DNA of 64,000 nucleotides from Taxillus chinensis (Eukaryota; Streptophyta; Magnoliopsida; Santalales; Loranthaceae): positions 15,944,403 to 16,008,402 of the forward strand of contig CM042084.1 of NCBI GenBank assembly GCA_023512835.1. Reading direction: 5' to 3'. Shown here one piece after another: positions 48,065-59,368 of this stretch. The notes under the pieces are model-generated. The model searched no databases. It was not told the origin of the DNA and saw only the letters and a program-made list of their open reading frames with translations. Position 1 is the stretch's first letter, and the number at the start of each line of letters is the position of its first letter. The position numbers were made by a program, and so were the translations under genes.

Positions 48065-49790
48065 ATTGAAAGGTTTTTCATCCTTCTACTTTCCCTGGAA
48101 AATTTGTCGCTTGGCACCATTTCTCCAACCGGAACATGCAAGAATTCTTCAGTCAGAAAAAAGAGAGTGAATAATTCATTTCTCTTTCGTATTTACAGTC
48201 ATACTGCTTACTTTTTTCTTTTTTTTTAAATTCCCCATTATGTCATTAAATTAATATTTTATCATATGCAAACATTGGGTCCTAACTCCTAAGTCCTAAT
48301 TGTTTTTGACTGCAGGGTACTCACTGACTCGTTGATGTGGTTGTGTTCATTTAAAAAAAATAAAAAGAAGTTAGATCATGAAAATGGACAGCCCCAGCAA
48401 GTTTGGCGCCCAGAAACCCCAAAACGTTTGATCATGCATGTTTAGCAGCGAGTTTGTATTTGTGATTTTACTCAGTCTATTTTAACTCCAAAAACGGAGA
48501 ACAAAAAAGATTAAAGATGAGTTGAGCTATTCGACAGGGCTTCATGTAAAATGCTGAAGTTAAAAAGAAAAGAAGAACACCCGCTGGTCATGCTGGGTGA
48601 GCCCGTCTACTAAATATGTTCAAATATTTAACATGACCAAAAATACGTGAATGCGTGATGTTGTGCTACAGAAGTATTTAGATACGTAGAAATGTCACCG
48701 TTTTGTGTTAGATGCATCAATGACGCTGCCAAATATTTCTACGGGTATTTTGCGGACACGTCTGTAGGCGGTAGGGATTCAAATTGTGCTACAATGATTA
48801 GGACTTTGACTATCAGTACTGGCTACTTGATTATTTGACATAAATAATCCTGAAACTTCAAATCATCCTTCCATAATGTATGAATCATATATGCTTTCAT
48901 TTTAGTTTTGTACTTGATTATTTGACATAAATTTAAGATTTGTTGTTGATGGGTATTCATCATGAATTATTTTAATTCAATAAATAGTTTTTGAGCCCTT
49001 TTATCATTGGGATTATTTCCTAATTATAGGATGTTATGGTATGCAAATTTGAATTTTGGATTGAAAATAGTATTACACCATTAATAAGAACAAAACAGGT
49101 CTTAATATCTCAACGGTGGAAAGTTCAAAGTGAATAATATTATGACATTAAAGTCTCGATGTATTTGGATGACAAGTGAGGAGCTCAAACAATATTATAA
49201 CATTTGGGTCTCATTGGAGTCTTTGCACATTTAGGTATTTGAATTACAATACTTTTTAAAGTTGTAAGAGTTGATTTTTGGAGAACTTAAAATAGATAAT
49301 ATTATAATACTCAAGCAATATTGGCATGGTTCAATAATCATATCTCAACTTGTCATCTTTAAAAAAGCACATTTTAACTTATCATGCTTTGAGATTAATA
49401 TTCACTTATGTAAAATAACACCATATTTCAACTTATCATGCTTTAAGATTACAATATTACAAAAAAACTAAAAAGAAAATGGGCGGTGGCTATTTTATGA
49501 ACGAAAAAAATAGACGCAGATTGTTGTTGAGAATGCGAGGAATAGAAAACAAGCCGAATTAGTTTTTTATTTATTTTTTTTATTTTTTATTTTCCAAATC
49601 TAGATCTATGGCTTTTCAAATTTACAACAAGAACACTTAAACTTGAATTTGTTATATTAGAGCAAACTTTGAAATAAGTCTTGCCATTGCTGTTGGAGCC
49701 ATGTTTTGTAGGATGAACCTGTATTGGAATAGAAAATGGCAAATATTGTAGAGATTTTATTTTTAGAGTAGTGCTAGGTACAAGTAGCGT
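48065..49790. other. S1 3' UTR and AT-rich intergenic DNA
   Basis: The S1 3' UTR starts here. A TTTGACTGCAG/GG acceptor-like site near 48315 leaves open a 3'-UTR intron. Beyond about 48500 no gene is visible; short repeats of AACTTATCATGCTTT type occur at 49375 and 49430. Confidence 0.4.
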
Positions 49791-49849
49791 TATGACATCT
49801 TGATGTGGAATAAGTCACATCAGCCCTTGCTCGATATGCTCGAACCTTA

Positions 49850-50260
49850 AGTTCAAACAAGTGTCAAGCAGAGGCCTGAGCATATGCGCTCAAAGCCACC
49901 CTGCTCAAGATGTGCTCAAGCCCTTACTCAAGCTTCAAGCTCAAGCAGGGGCTTGAGCATATGCGTTCGAGTACGCCTTGAGCAAGCCTCGATCAGGCAT
50001 CGATCATATCTCCCATGACCAGATCTATGGGTTTCTGAGTTCCATTAATTTAATTTTTAATGAAAACTTCAAACGGCCATAACTTTCACACAATAGTTCA
50101 ACTTTAACTCATTTTTTTATTTGATTTAGGCCCGTAGGGGATTTATTGCTCTCAAATTTTAAAAAAATGTATTCTTTTGCCTCTAAATTTAGATTTTATA
50201 TCATATTCTATTTTCTCCTATTCAAATGCACTGGTCTAGACCCTATCTCTCTCGCGCGTT
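49850..50260 (+). repeat. Dispersed repeat with CTCGAGC words, copy 2
   Basis: Same-orientation partner of 31415-31850. Here the first part is expanded by internal repeats of GAGCATATGCG and GCTCAAGC words (49860-50010). The conserved latter half (GATCTATGGGTTTCTGAG, TAATGAAAACTTCAAACGGC, CATAACTTTCACACAATAGT, TTATTGCTCTCAAATTT) follows in the same order as in copy 1. Confidence 0.65.
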
Positions 50261-50289
50261 TCAAATATCATTTTTCTTACTCGTCATCT

Positions 50290-53200
50290 CCATTCTTATC
50301 TGGTTAAGTCAATAAAATAAAATATGCTTACCTATAAAGTAACATGGTCTCCTAAACGGCAGTAGAGGGTGTACCAGGGCAAATGAGATCTGGATTTAAA
50401 AACAAAAATGCTGCTTACAGTTGGCTGACGTGGAAGGCGAGACGTCAGCCCAATAACCAGCTCCATAATCTTTTCACAATGGACAAGAAAGTATCAGTTC
50501 GAGCTGCGTACATTTCTCTTTGGACGGACGTACACTGGCGTCGAGCAAGGGATTTAAAAACAGTTTCTAGCATCAAGAAGATATAAGGATCCTTGCATCA
50601 ATTTACAGGCATCAACAACCATAGCTTTGCCATTATCGTTACACAATAATTTATCTTAGGGTTATCGGTTATGTTACTTACAGTCGTGGATGCCCAACGG
50701 TCATCTTCTGTAACAAGTGAAACGTCGAGGGCTCTTTCTGGGGCTGCCGTGAATACAAATTAAACGGGCGTTGTCTGTTTTATATATTTATTCAGTATTT
50801 TGGAATAGAAAAGCAGGCATTTATGGTCCACTTTCTTTTCCCGGCCAGTTTTTAAATCTAACTGTTGTTGTGGTGTCACGTTTTCTAGCTAGGCAATTTT
50901 CAATCTTCAGTATAACATCTGATATCATCGTGATCATTGTGCACTTACTAAAATGATTTGTTTCATTAGACTTTGTCCCAAGGAATGACTTTGCTCATTT
51001 ATTTTCTCTTCCAAAGTTTTCTTTTCGAGAATTCTTTTCATTAAGCTCAGATCCTTCCCTGTTTAAACTTTCTGCTGCTGGAATAGGATGGTTCTCTTTG
51101 AGCCTTCAACAACACTCTTCGATTTTCCAGCAAGAATCTCTCCTTGAATTTCTGACTCTATTGTATTATTATTTCATAAAAAAGATGCTCCGCACTCAAG
51201 CTTAATGGCAAATGCTCAAGCTATTGACAACAATCGCCATGTACTATCATCAAAATTCAACTAGCCATTACCAACTATACAACTTGCTACTCTCAACAGT
51301 AAAAACTCAAGTCAACAGCAAATTAACCTTGTTGAAGATGTAAAGTTCGAAACTAAAGATTCAATCATCAAACCCCTGCTTTAAATAAAAGCAATGAGTC
51401 AGTCAACAGTGATCGCAACTGCATTTTGATTTGATAAACGAGCAGAGAGAAGTGGGAAGGCCTTCTCGTGCATGAAAAATGAACGTGAGAAACTACATAC
51501 CCATTGATTTCAAATACTCGGCCGTGTGTGCTACCCAATACGAGGAATCAATGCTCTCTCGCATGGGAAATAGATGACTAGTTTCACTCCACTTGCCTGA
51601 TCAAATTGCAATATTCACAAACGCTTGGTCAACACGTACGTGCATCAGCATCACACATGAGATTAGTGGCCCCGAAGGCGCACGGTTGACATGTCCCATT
51701 GCACTGCCAACTGACTTTCTGAGGAGTCAAGAGGCCCGAACGCGAGTCAGGATTGTCTGTGAGGATGGTCGTTTCTTATAATATATATATTGTAAGACAC
51801 GAGCAAAGCACTGAGAAACACTTCTTTTGACCATACAAATTACAAACAGGAGGAGGGCTGCTCTGATCTGTCGTTCAAATGGGGAAACCAATGCCAGATG
51901 GGCTCTCACGTATGGGTAGTGGACAGTGTGTTCACACGTTTCCCCACCGCTCGTAGTTTTCCGGACCTTTCTGAATGTAATATACATATTAATATAGATA
52001 TGGACATGATCCGAGGTATTGGCATGACAGTTTTAAGGCGTCACTTACACGTATTTAATCACCGTATATATTATGAAAACATGATGTCAGAATATATGAG
52101 ATTATCTTTCAGAAAATCGTATCAAACTTTTTTTGAGATATTTTTTTAAAACAAATGTACGCAAATAATTTTTAAAACTATTTAATTTTAAATTTTAATT
52201 TTCAAAACAGATAAATACTTATAACTGTTTTTAATTAAAGATTATTTATTTTTAAATTTAAATTTAAATTTATCTCACTCACAATATTATATTTTACTTT
52301 TTAAATATTTTTTATTTAAATATTTATTATTATTATTATCTCACTCACAATATTATATTTTACTTTTTTATGAGATCAATTTTTTTAAATACATTCCTTT
52401 TTGTATTAAATAGAAATTATTTTTAAATTAAAATTTAATATGAATTTTAATAAAATATATAAATACCAGCAGAAATTAATTTTAAATTATAATTTTGTTT
52501 TAATGTCATTATTATTTTTAAAAATAAAACTTATGCTCAAATTCGCCTTTATATATGAGATATTCTTTCATGAGGTGTTTTAATCAAATAATTTCAAACA
52601 ATCCTACGGGACTAGTCTGGTGGAAAATCACTTGTGATGAGTTTGTGTGTTAGAATCTTGCATTCGCAATATGAGAGTTTTAAGGGTGATAAGGATAGAA
52701 AATAACTAGGGGATATTGTTACAAAATAAAAAATAAATAATTTTAAACATGAATAAAAAAATCAAAATAACGTAAATTTAGAAATTTTCAATTATTATAT
52801 TCCAGAGTAAATCGAAAACTAATCATGAACGATATTTGGAAGATTAAGTGCTATGACAATGTTTCAAATAAAACGTATTGCAAATTAACTTCATATATAC
52901 AAATTATTATTTGGTTTATATTCGATGTTTTGAATTTTGATACCACAATTTAAAATAGGATAGGTAGACCGTACACGTAACGTTGGATTTGGATACAAAT
53001 ACAATCAGGCCTCGTTTGTAATTATGTGACATCAAAGGGTAGGTAAAATGTAATTTCAGCGCCTGAGATGTGACATACGCTAATGCTATTGAACAGATAT
53101 TAATGCGGTTAAGCTGAGTTTGAGAAAACATTGGGCCTACAATTGATGAATTATATTTTGGTTGCAAACTATCACAAACTATATTAATGCAGTTCGAAGC

Positions 53201-53860
53201 GGAACGATCGATCCAGTCTTAACATGCATAGTAATCAGAGCAGCGAAATTTGCATGTGTTAGACAAAGGTCATCACCACCCAAAAAACATCATATGACAG
53301 ATTCGACAAGTTGGGATATTCAAATTTCACGGGTTAGTCATATGATTTTACATGGAAGTTGTAAATTTTTATTTTATTTTTTGGTCTTATTTATTCACTT
53401 GAGATGGGTTTTTTTTTTCTTTTTTGATTTTGTCTTGTGTGTGTGTGTTTATTATATTTATGTGTGTGTGTATATATAAATCTATATATATACAGAGGTT
53501 TATTAATCATTCCAAAAACACGTCATATTTTTCTCCATTTATTTAATATTTAATAAACGGATAATCTCTGTGCAGAGCATAGGCAGATAGTTGGAGTAGG
53601 GGTTGAATCCCCGTCGTCTCGTCTCCAATTTATTTAGTGTTGTGGTCAAAATGGTTGAATTTGAGATTTGAATTATTTATTTATTTTATAATAATAAAAA
53701 ATTAAAATTAAAAAGAAGAAGAAGAGGAAGGAAGGAAGGGAAAAAAAACAAAGGCATTGGCCGAAATTAGTGGCTACAAGCCTACAATGTAACAATGGCA
53801 ACTTGTTTGGAATTGGAACAAGGAATTGTAGGCTGCACCCGCACGCTGGAAAACGTCAAA
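50290..53860. other. Intergenic DNA upstream of the MYB gene
   Basis: No convincing gene. Parts at 50380-50600 and 51540-51780 are more GC-balanced than average but encode nothing recognised. 52140-52520 is extremely AT-rich with long A and T runs. A TAGTCTGGTGG...TAGAATCTTG arrangement at 52613-52665 faintly resembles a SINE promoter. TG and TA runs occur at 53435-53490. Confidence 0.45.
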
Positions 53861-53881
53861 GCGTCAAACTTGGGAACCAAC

Positions 53882-53907
53882 CCTCTCTCTCTCTCTCTCT
53901 CTCTCTC
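53882..53907 (+). repeat. CT microsatellite upstream of MYB gene
   Basis: About 13 uninterrupted CT repeats some 480 bases before the MYB start codon. Such pyrimidine tracts are common in plant promoters and can bind GAGA-type factors; a function here is only possible. Confidence 0.85.
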
Positions 53908-54163
53908 ATCACCAAAAAACAATAATACACTAACTAGCTTAAATGTCAAACTTTTTTTTTTGTTTTTGTTTTTTTGGGAACACTCCTCGCTGCTTTTAAT
54001 TTGCTTTATTGAACCTCAATTCCCCCAAACAAACCCGGACTCCTGTCCCTCTTTTCTCCCTTTTCGAACATCCATTTTGCCATTTGGGCAATTCTATAAA
54101 TCCCCCCCACCCTCTTCCTTTCCCCCTTAATTCTCATACTTCTCTCTGTCTCTCTCTCGCTCT

Positions 54164-54164
54164 C

Positions 54165-54196
<32 letters not shown>
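54164..54196 (+). promoter_or_regulatory. Probable MYB TATA region, AT then CA microsatellite
   Basis: An AT run of about 18 bases passes directly into a CA run, roughly 180-200 bases before the MYB start codon and at the end of a CT-rich stretch. It is the best TATA candidate, placing transcription start near 54200-54215. The inferred leader holds a GGTTTT repeat at 54258-54292. Confidence 0.5.
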
Positions 54197-54362
54197 CTCC
54201 TTCTGTTCCTATATCTAAATCTAACATTTACAAAACAAGAGGGGTGCTTCTTTTTGGGTTTTGGTTGTGGTTTTGGTTTTGGTTTTGGTTTTCAATCAAT
54301 CAACCAAAATCAGACAGTAGTGTGATTCCATATTTTTTTTAAAAAAAGGGAGTCAGAAGGCT

Positions 54363-55682
54363 ATGGATGGTAAAGAGGTGTCGAGAAGCGGCGGAGACAG
54401 CTCGTCCGCGGCCCAAAATGAAGAGGAGATGGACCTCAGGAGGGGTCCTTGGACTGAAGAGGAAGACCTCACCCTCGTCAATTATATTTCTGCCCACGGC
54501 GAAGGCCGCTGGAACTCCCTCGCTCGCTGCGCAGGTATACTTCGTCATCTATATATAATCATGCACCCACCACACCACACGCCATAGAGTCTAGTCTAGA
54601 CTACCCATAATTGTCTTTATAGCTAGATATAGATATATAGATGTATAGATATATAGATTTAGATGCGTGTGCACGCATATTTAATTATATATATTAATGT
54701 AATTGAGTCCACCCAAAACTTTACCAAACTACATATTTCCATATGGTATTGGTTTCAAATAATGAATATTGAATATACAGGTCTCAAGCGAACCGGAAAG
54801 AGCTGCCGGCTGAGGTGGCTGAACTACCTCCGCCCCGATGTTCGTCGCGGAAACATCACCCTCGAAGAACAGCTCCTCATTCTTGAACTCCATTCTCGTT
54901 GGGGTAACCGGTATGTGTGTCTCAGTGTCTCTGTTTCTGAAGATTTATTTATATATACATATATGTAACTGCAATATATATATATATATATATGCACGAT
55001 TATTAATTTGATAAACTGCGTGTATAGGTGGTCAAAAATTGCACAATACTTTCCCGGGAGGACAGACAATGAGATCAAGAACTACTGGAGGACCCGGGTG
55101 CAGAAGCATGCAAAGCAGCTCAAATGCGACGTCAACAGCAAGCAATTCAAGGACGCCATGCGCTACCACTGGATGCCCCGCCTCCTGGAGCGAATTCAAG
55201 CCACCACAAGCTCCGCGGCCCCCATACCCTCCACCGCCTCCGACTACCTTTACTCCAACCTAGGCTCCTTGCCCCCCGCAAATTTTCCGTCCGCAATCGG
55301 CGCCGACTTCGGCGGCATGCAAATCAACCCCCAGAGCTACGGCACGCCGGAGAACAGTAGCAGCTCCGGTGCCTCGTCTTCGGAGTCGTTTGGGTCGCAG
55401 TTCTTACCTCCCTTGGACATGTCCGATTACTCCACTTTCCCGGCTAGCTACAACAACAACCCGGGACCGGATCACTGTTACCTCCCATCTAGCTCGGTTG
55501 GGGAGCTTCCCCAACCGCTCATCGTCTCCCCTAGTGACTGTGTCAACCCTGGATTCAACTTCCCTGGTGGTGAACAGCAGAGCAACCAGTTGTGGTTCGA
55601 GGAGGGATACGAATCAGAGAACTTGTGGAACGTTGATGACATTTGGCTTTTACAGCAGCAGCTTAGCAACAACAGCTTGTAA
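54363..55682 (+). CDS. R2R3-MYB transcription factor, subgroup 20 (MYB78/MYB108/MYB2-like)
   Basis: Predicted 318-residue nuclear DNA-binding protein. Exons are 54363-54534, 54781-54910 and 55028-55682, with introns at the usual R2R3-MYB positions and GT..AG borders. The R2 repeat (about 27-78) has its three Trp at 30, 50 and 70; R3 (about 81-130) has Ile83 in place of the first Trp, as is normal in plants, then Trp102 and Trp121. [20 protein letters not shown] and [20 protein letters not shown] match the family almost exactly. Right after R3, [10 protein letters not shown] (149-158) is the WxPRL motif of subgroup 20. The C-terminal part is low-complexity, rich in Ser, Pro and Asn, and ends with LWFEE...[13 protein letters not shown], an acidic and hydrophobic tail like that of MYB78 and MYB108 and a likely activation region. 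Relatives act in jasmonate, ABA, wounding, senescence and anther responses; which member is orthologous is not decided. Confidence 0.95.
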
Positions 55683-58570
55683 TCAGTGGGTGGGCTGGGA
55701 TACAATTGTCAAGTTGAATAATTTTAGGAGTACATTTCAATGAGGGACTGTTTCGATCTGGATTTGTCTTTCTTTAATCTTTTTTTTCTTTTTCCTTCTT
55801 GGGTTTGAGTTTTTTTTTTTTTTAAGTTATTTTCTAATCTTAATTCTTTGGAGGTGACTATTATTGTAACCTTGTTTTTGGTGTGGGGGTGGTCGTGGTG
55901 ATGGGATGTTGGAAAGCCTAGTTCTGAAGCTCTTTGTTTTTTTTTTTTTTTTAAATGACGCTAAAGCTTGCTTTCCTCGTATAGTTGTTCCACGACCACG
56001 GCCTTTAAATTAATCGATTACTTTGTATTGCTTTTTCCATATAATTGGTTCCACCATCTTTACTTAATTAATTAGATGTATGAATGCGATGCCTCTCTCG
56101 GGGACAGGATTGTGGTATTTTGGGATCATGATGCTTCAACTCTTTAAAAGAAAAAAAAATAGTTTGTCGTGTTTCGGAATTGTGATAATGCGGTCCATTA
56201 AAAAGTAACTTTATATATATATAATATATTAAGGAAAGGGTTAATTAATTGCCTACATCATACTAAAATTTTATGATACAGATATCTAATTATATTTTTA
56301 TAAAGTAAAAAATAACAATTTATTAAAACAATCGTAATTAAATTAAAGTAAATGAAATTTATTTTTCTTCAGGAATCAATTGTAGAGTTAAAGTAGGTAT
56401 TCCCATGGAGTAATTGATATAGAAAATCAAAATTAAAGTTTACATAATGTAATGTGCTACTAATTAGACCAGAGAAGTGTCATGTATAATTTTACCAAAT
56501 CTATAGGGGATCAAATGTAATTTTCTCTTTAATTTAACTTAACTCCTACACATTTGGCGTGTGTTTGTGAGAAAAGTTATTGACCAGAAACATAAAGCAC
56601 GTTTTATACATATGGTATTCAGTTTTATAGATATTTTAAAATTTTGTATTCAAACATAGAGCATGCTAGAGGAAGTTGATTGCTGTCAGGACATCGGCTT
56701 CTCTTCAACGGTGACGAGCACGGGAAAAAACAGGTTGAGTTCAGTTTTTGTAAAATGAAAACATATTTTTGTTATTTTTCATTTTACGTGATTTGGATAT
56801 CAATTGTTTTTTAATATCAAAATCAGAAAAATGTCACCAAAATAAAAAATATATATTCATTTTCTGTACTTTAATAAAGAAAATTATATTTAAATATACA
56901 ACTGCCAAACATACCTATAGGTTTTATATGTTTTTCAAAAAAACACTGACTAGACCCATATTAAAGGAGTTATTTGTAGCCTTCGCCCTATCCCTGTCTA
57001 TATCATTTTTTGTGTTAGTTTTAGTTCCTTCTCTATGCCAAATATACAAATTTTAGATTATAGATTTTTTATATTCTCAATGTGTTATACTTAAAGTGCA
57101 TGTTTGGTATTTGTGAATGAAATTAGTTTCACTTTCATTCTTACATTTGTTACATAATTTTTTAGATTGATTGTTAATACTTAATATGTTATGTTTGTGA
57201 ATTATATAATCTAATTTTGAGATTTTAAGGAATATAAATTTGATATATATTAGTATTGATGTGCTTTACATGCTATTTTTTTGTTTTATATTATTTTAAC
57301 TTTTAAGAACTCAAAAATTTATAAATCAAACCGATCTAAATCGATAATTTTTTAAACCATTAGTTTAAATCAAATTGACATAAACCAAATTATGTCTGTC
57401 CGGTTTGGTTTGATACAAGTAATAAATTTGATTTGATTTTGTCCGGACAAAAAACATAAATTTGTTTTAAAAAATAGCTCAAATAGGCCAAAACTAAATA
57501 GATTTCACATATAATTAGAAACATTTAAGTCATAAGTAATGACATAAAAACTTTGACAGGTGAGATAATTTTTTAAAATCATATAATTCATTTATCACTA
57601 TTATAATTATTAATATATTTATCACAAATATTATGAGATAATAAATCATATTAGTAATTAATTTAATTTTAATTGTATGGTATATATATATATAACTAAA
57701 ATTAAAAATTATATATTTATAATGAATGGGAAAGGAGGGGCCCCATCGCCCTCGCTAGTCCCCCTAAATCCGTCTCTGATCGTCCTTGTCTCAGTCCTCG
57801 ATCGAGGAGGAGTCAAAGGTGTCGCAGTCTATAAACTTCAAGAACAATACAAATCTATGTGAGATACTAGCCGAGCTCAATAAGTATTTTCTCAAGTTCA
57901 TACGTATTAACTTTAAAATCATGTTTGGCTCTCTTATTTTAATTTGAAAGTTTGAATTCTTCACTTGACCGAAAGATTACATAATATTTAAACTGTTAGG
58001 ATTTGACCAAGGTGCAGGCCCATTTACATGTCGCAATATTGTCCGTTTTGGGTTCGTCACATCAGTTTACACGACATTAAAACGTGTTGTGACATTTTAA
58101 GCCTGCTTCACCATATAAGCTCCTTGAGTTATTCTTTTTCTTCCGATATGGGACACAATTTCCCAACATAAATCATAAATTAAAACATGCATGTATATTA
58201 AACTTAAAGTTCGATAAATAGTGCCAAGATATTGTAAGTTCATGAGCATAACATTAAGTCACAATTTTGACTCTTCTATTTTCCCATGGACCAAAAGTTG
58301 AAAAATTTTAAGGTTCAAACCATGAGTATCAGGTTTAAAATCGAATATATTAGAGGAGATTTAAAGATCATAAGTTTATTCAATGGCTTTTCAATTGCAT
58401 GTTTGGTATCACATAATTAAACCAAAAATTTGGCAGCCACATAAACCATGCTTCTTTATTTATGTATAAACTCATTATCATTAGTGTGATGAAACAACTC
58501 ATCCCAATCCCATCATCATGGTCATACACGACTTTGGATAGATTGCTCCCAATTCTTGTCATCCTCTATT
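55683..58570. other. MYB 3' UTR and AT-rich intergenic DNA
   Basis: The MYB 3' UTR probably runs to about 56000 and contains T-runs. No gene follows. At 57735-57776 a GC-rich patch ends in CCGTCTCTG, which read on the minus strand (CAGAGACGGATTTAGG) resembles the end of a hAT-type element, but no partner end was found. A copy of the S1-intron dispersed repeat lies at about 57995-58170. Confidence 0.45.
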
Positions 58571-58576
58571 TTAGTT

Positions 58577-59360
58577 AGGGGTGCTACCCGCTATAGCGGG
58601 GGCGGGATCTACCTATTACCGTAACCCGCTCCCGCCTAGGCGGGTAAAAAAATTTAAAACCGTACCCCGCCCCATGTGTAAGCGGGGCGGGGTACCCCGT
58701 CCTATGGCGGGGTTAGCGGGGGGAGGCTTCATCCGCCCACTCCCGGCTACCGGCTTTTATTGATATTTCTCTTAAGACAATTCTGTCTTTTATAGGCTAT
58801 ACGAAATAGTTGATACGAGTAATTCAGGTACTATCGGGGGGCAGAATCAACCTATTACTGCTTCCTACCATCGCTTAGGTGGTAGATTACATTTTAAGAT
58901 TGTATCTCGTTCCATATGTAGGCAGGACATGTTATATTGTTCTTTAATGTGTCTGCGAATGAGGTTTCATTTGCTTGCATCTTGTTATCGTTTTTTTATT
59001 AGATATTTTCATATCAATAATTTTAGCTTAAATCAAATTTCGACATAATTTTTAATCTAAAAATTATCAAAAATAATTTAATTTTATAATAATAAATATA
59101 ATTCCAAGCTATCAAAAATTATAAATAATAGTTAAATAATAATATTTAAAATATTATAACATTATAAATAAACATTATTAAAATTCAGCGGGGCGGGATA
59201 CCCTGTTACCTATTATCGCTCCCCGTTCCCACCTGGGGCGGGTTGTCAAGTTTAAAAACCGCACCCACTCTTACCTGGGCAGGGTAACCTGTCCCGCATA
59301 GTGGGGGCGGAGTGGATAGCAGGCAGGGTAGCGGGGGCGGGTATCCGTTGCCCACCCCTA
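58577..59360. mobile_element. hAT-like non-autonomous element (784 bp) with internal direct repeats
   Basis: Flanking 8-bp duplications ATTTTAGT (58569-58576) and TTTTTAGT (59361-59368) differ at one base. Both ends start TAGGGGTG when read inward, giving hAT-type terminal repeats. Inside, three direct copies of a unit of about 95-115 bp occur near 58603-58700, 58838-58930 and 59186-59300. Each follows the pattern CCTATTAC, CGCTCCC, CCTAGGCGGGT, TTTAAAACCG and GCCCCATGTG with variations. The first and third copies are GC-rich; the middle one has decayed by C-to-T and G-to-A changes. 58980-59185 is plain AT-rich sequence. No transposase, so it would have relied on a source element elsewhere. 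Confidence 0.85.
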
Positions 59361-59368
59361 TTTTTAGT

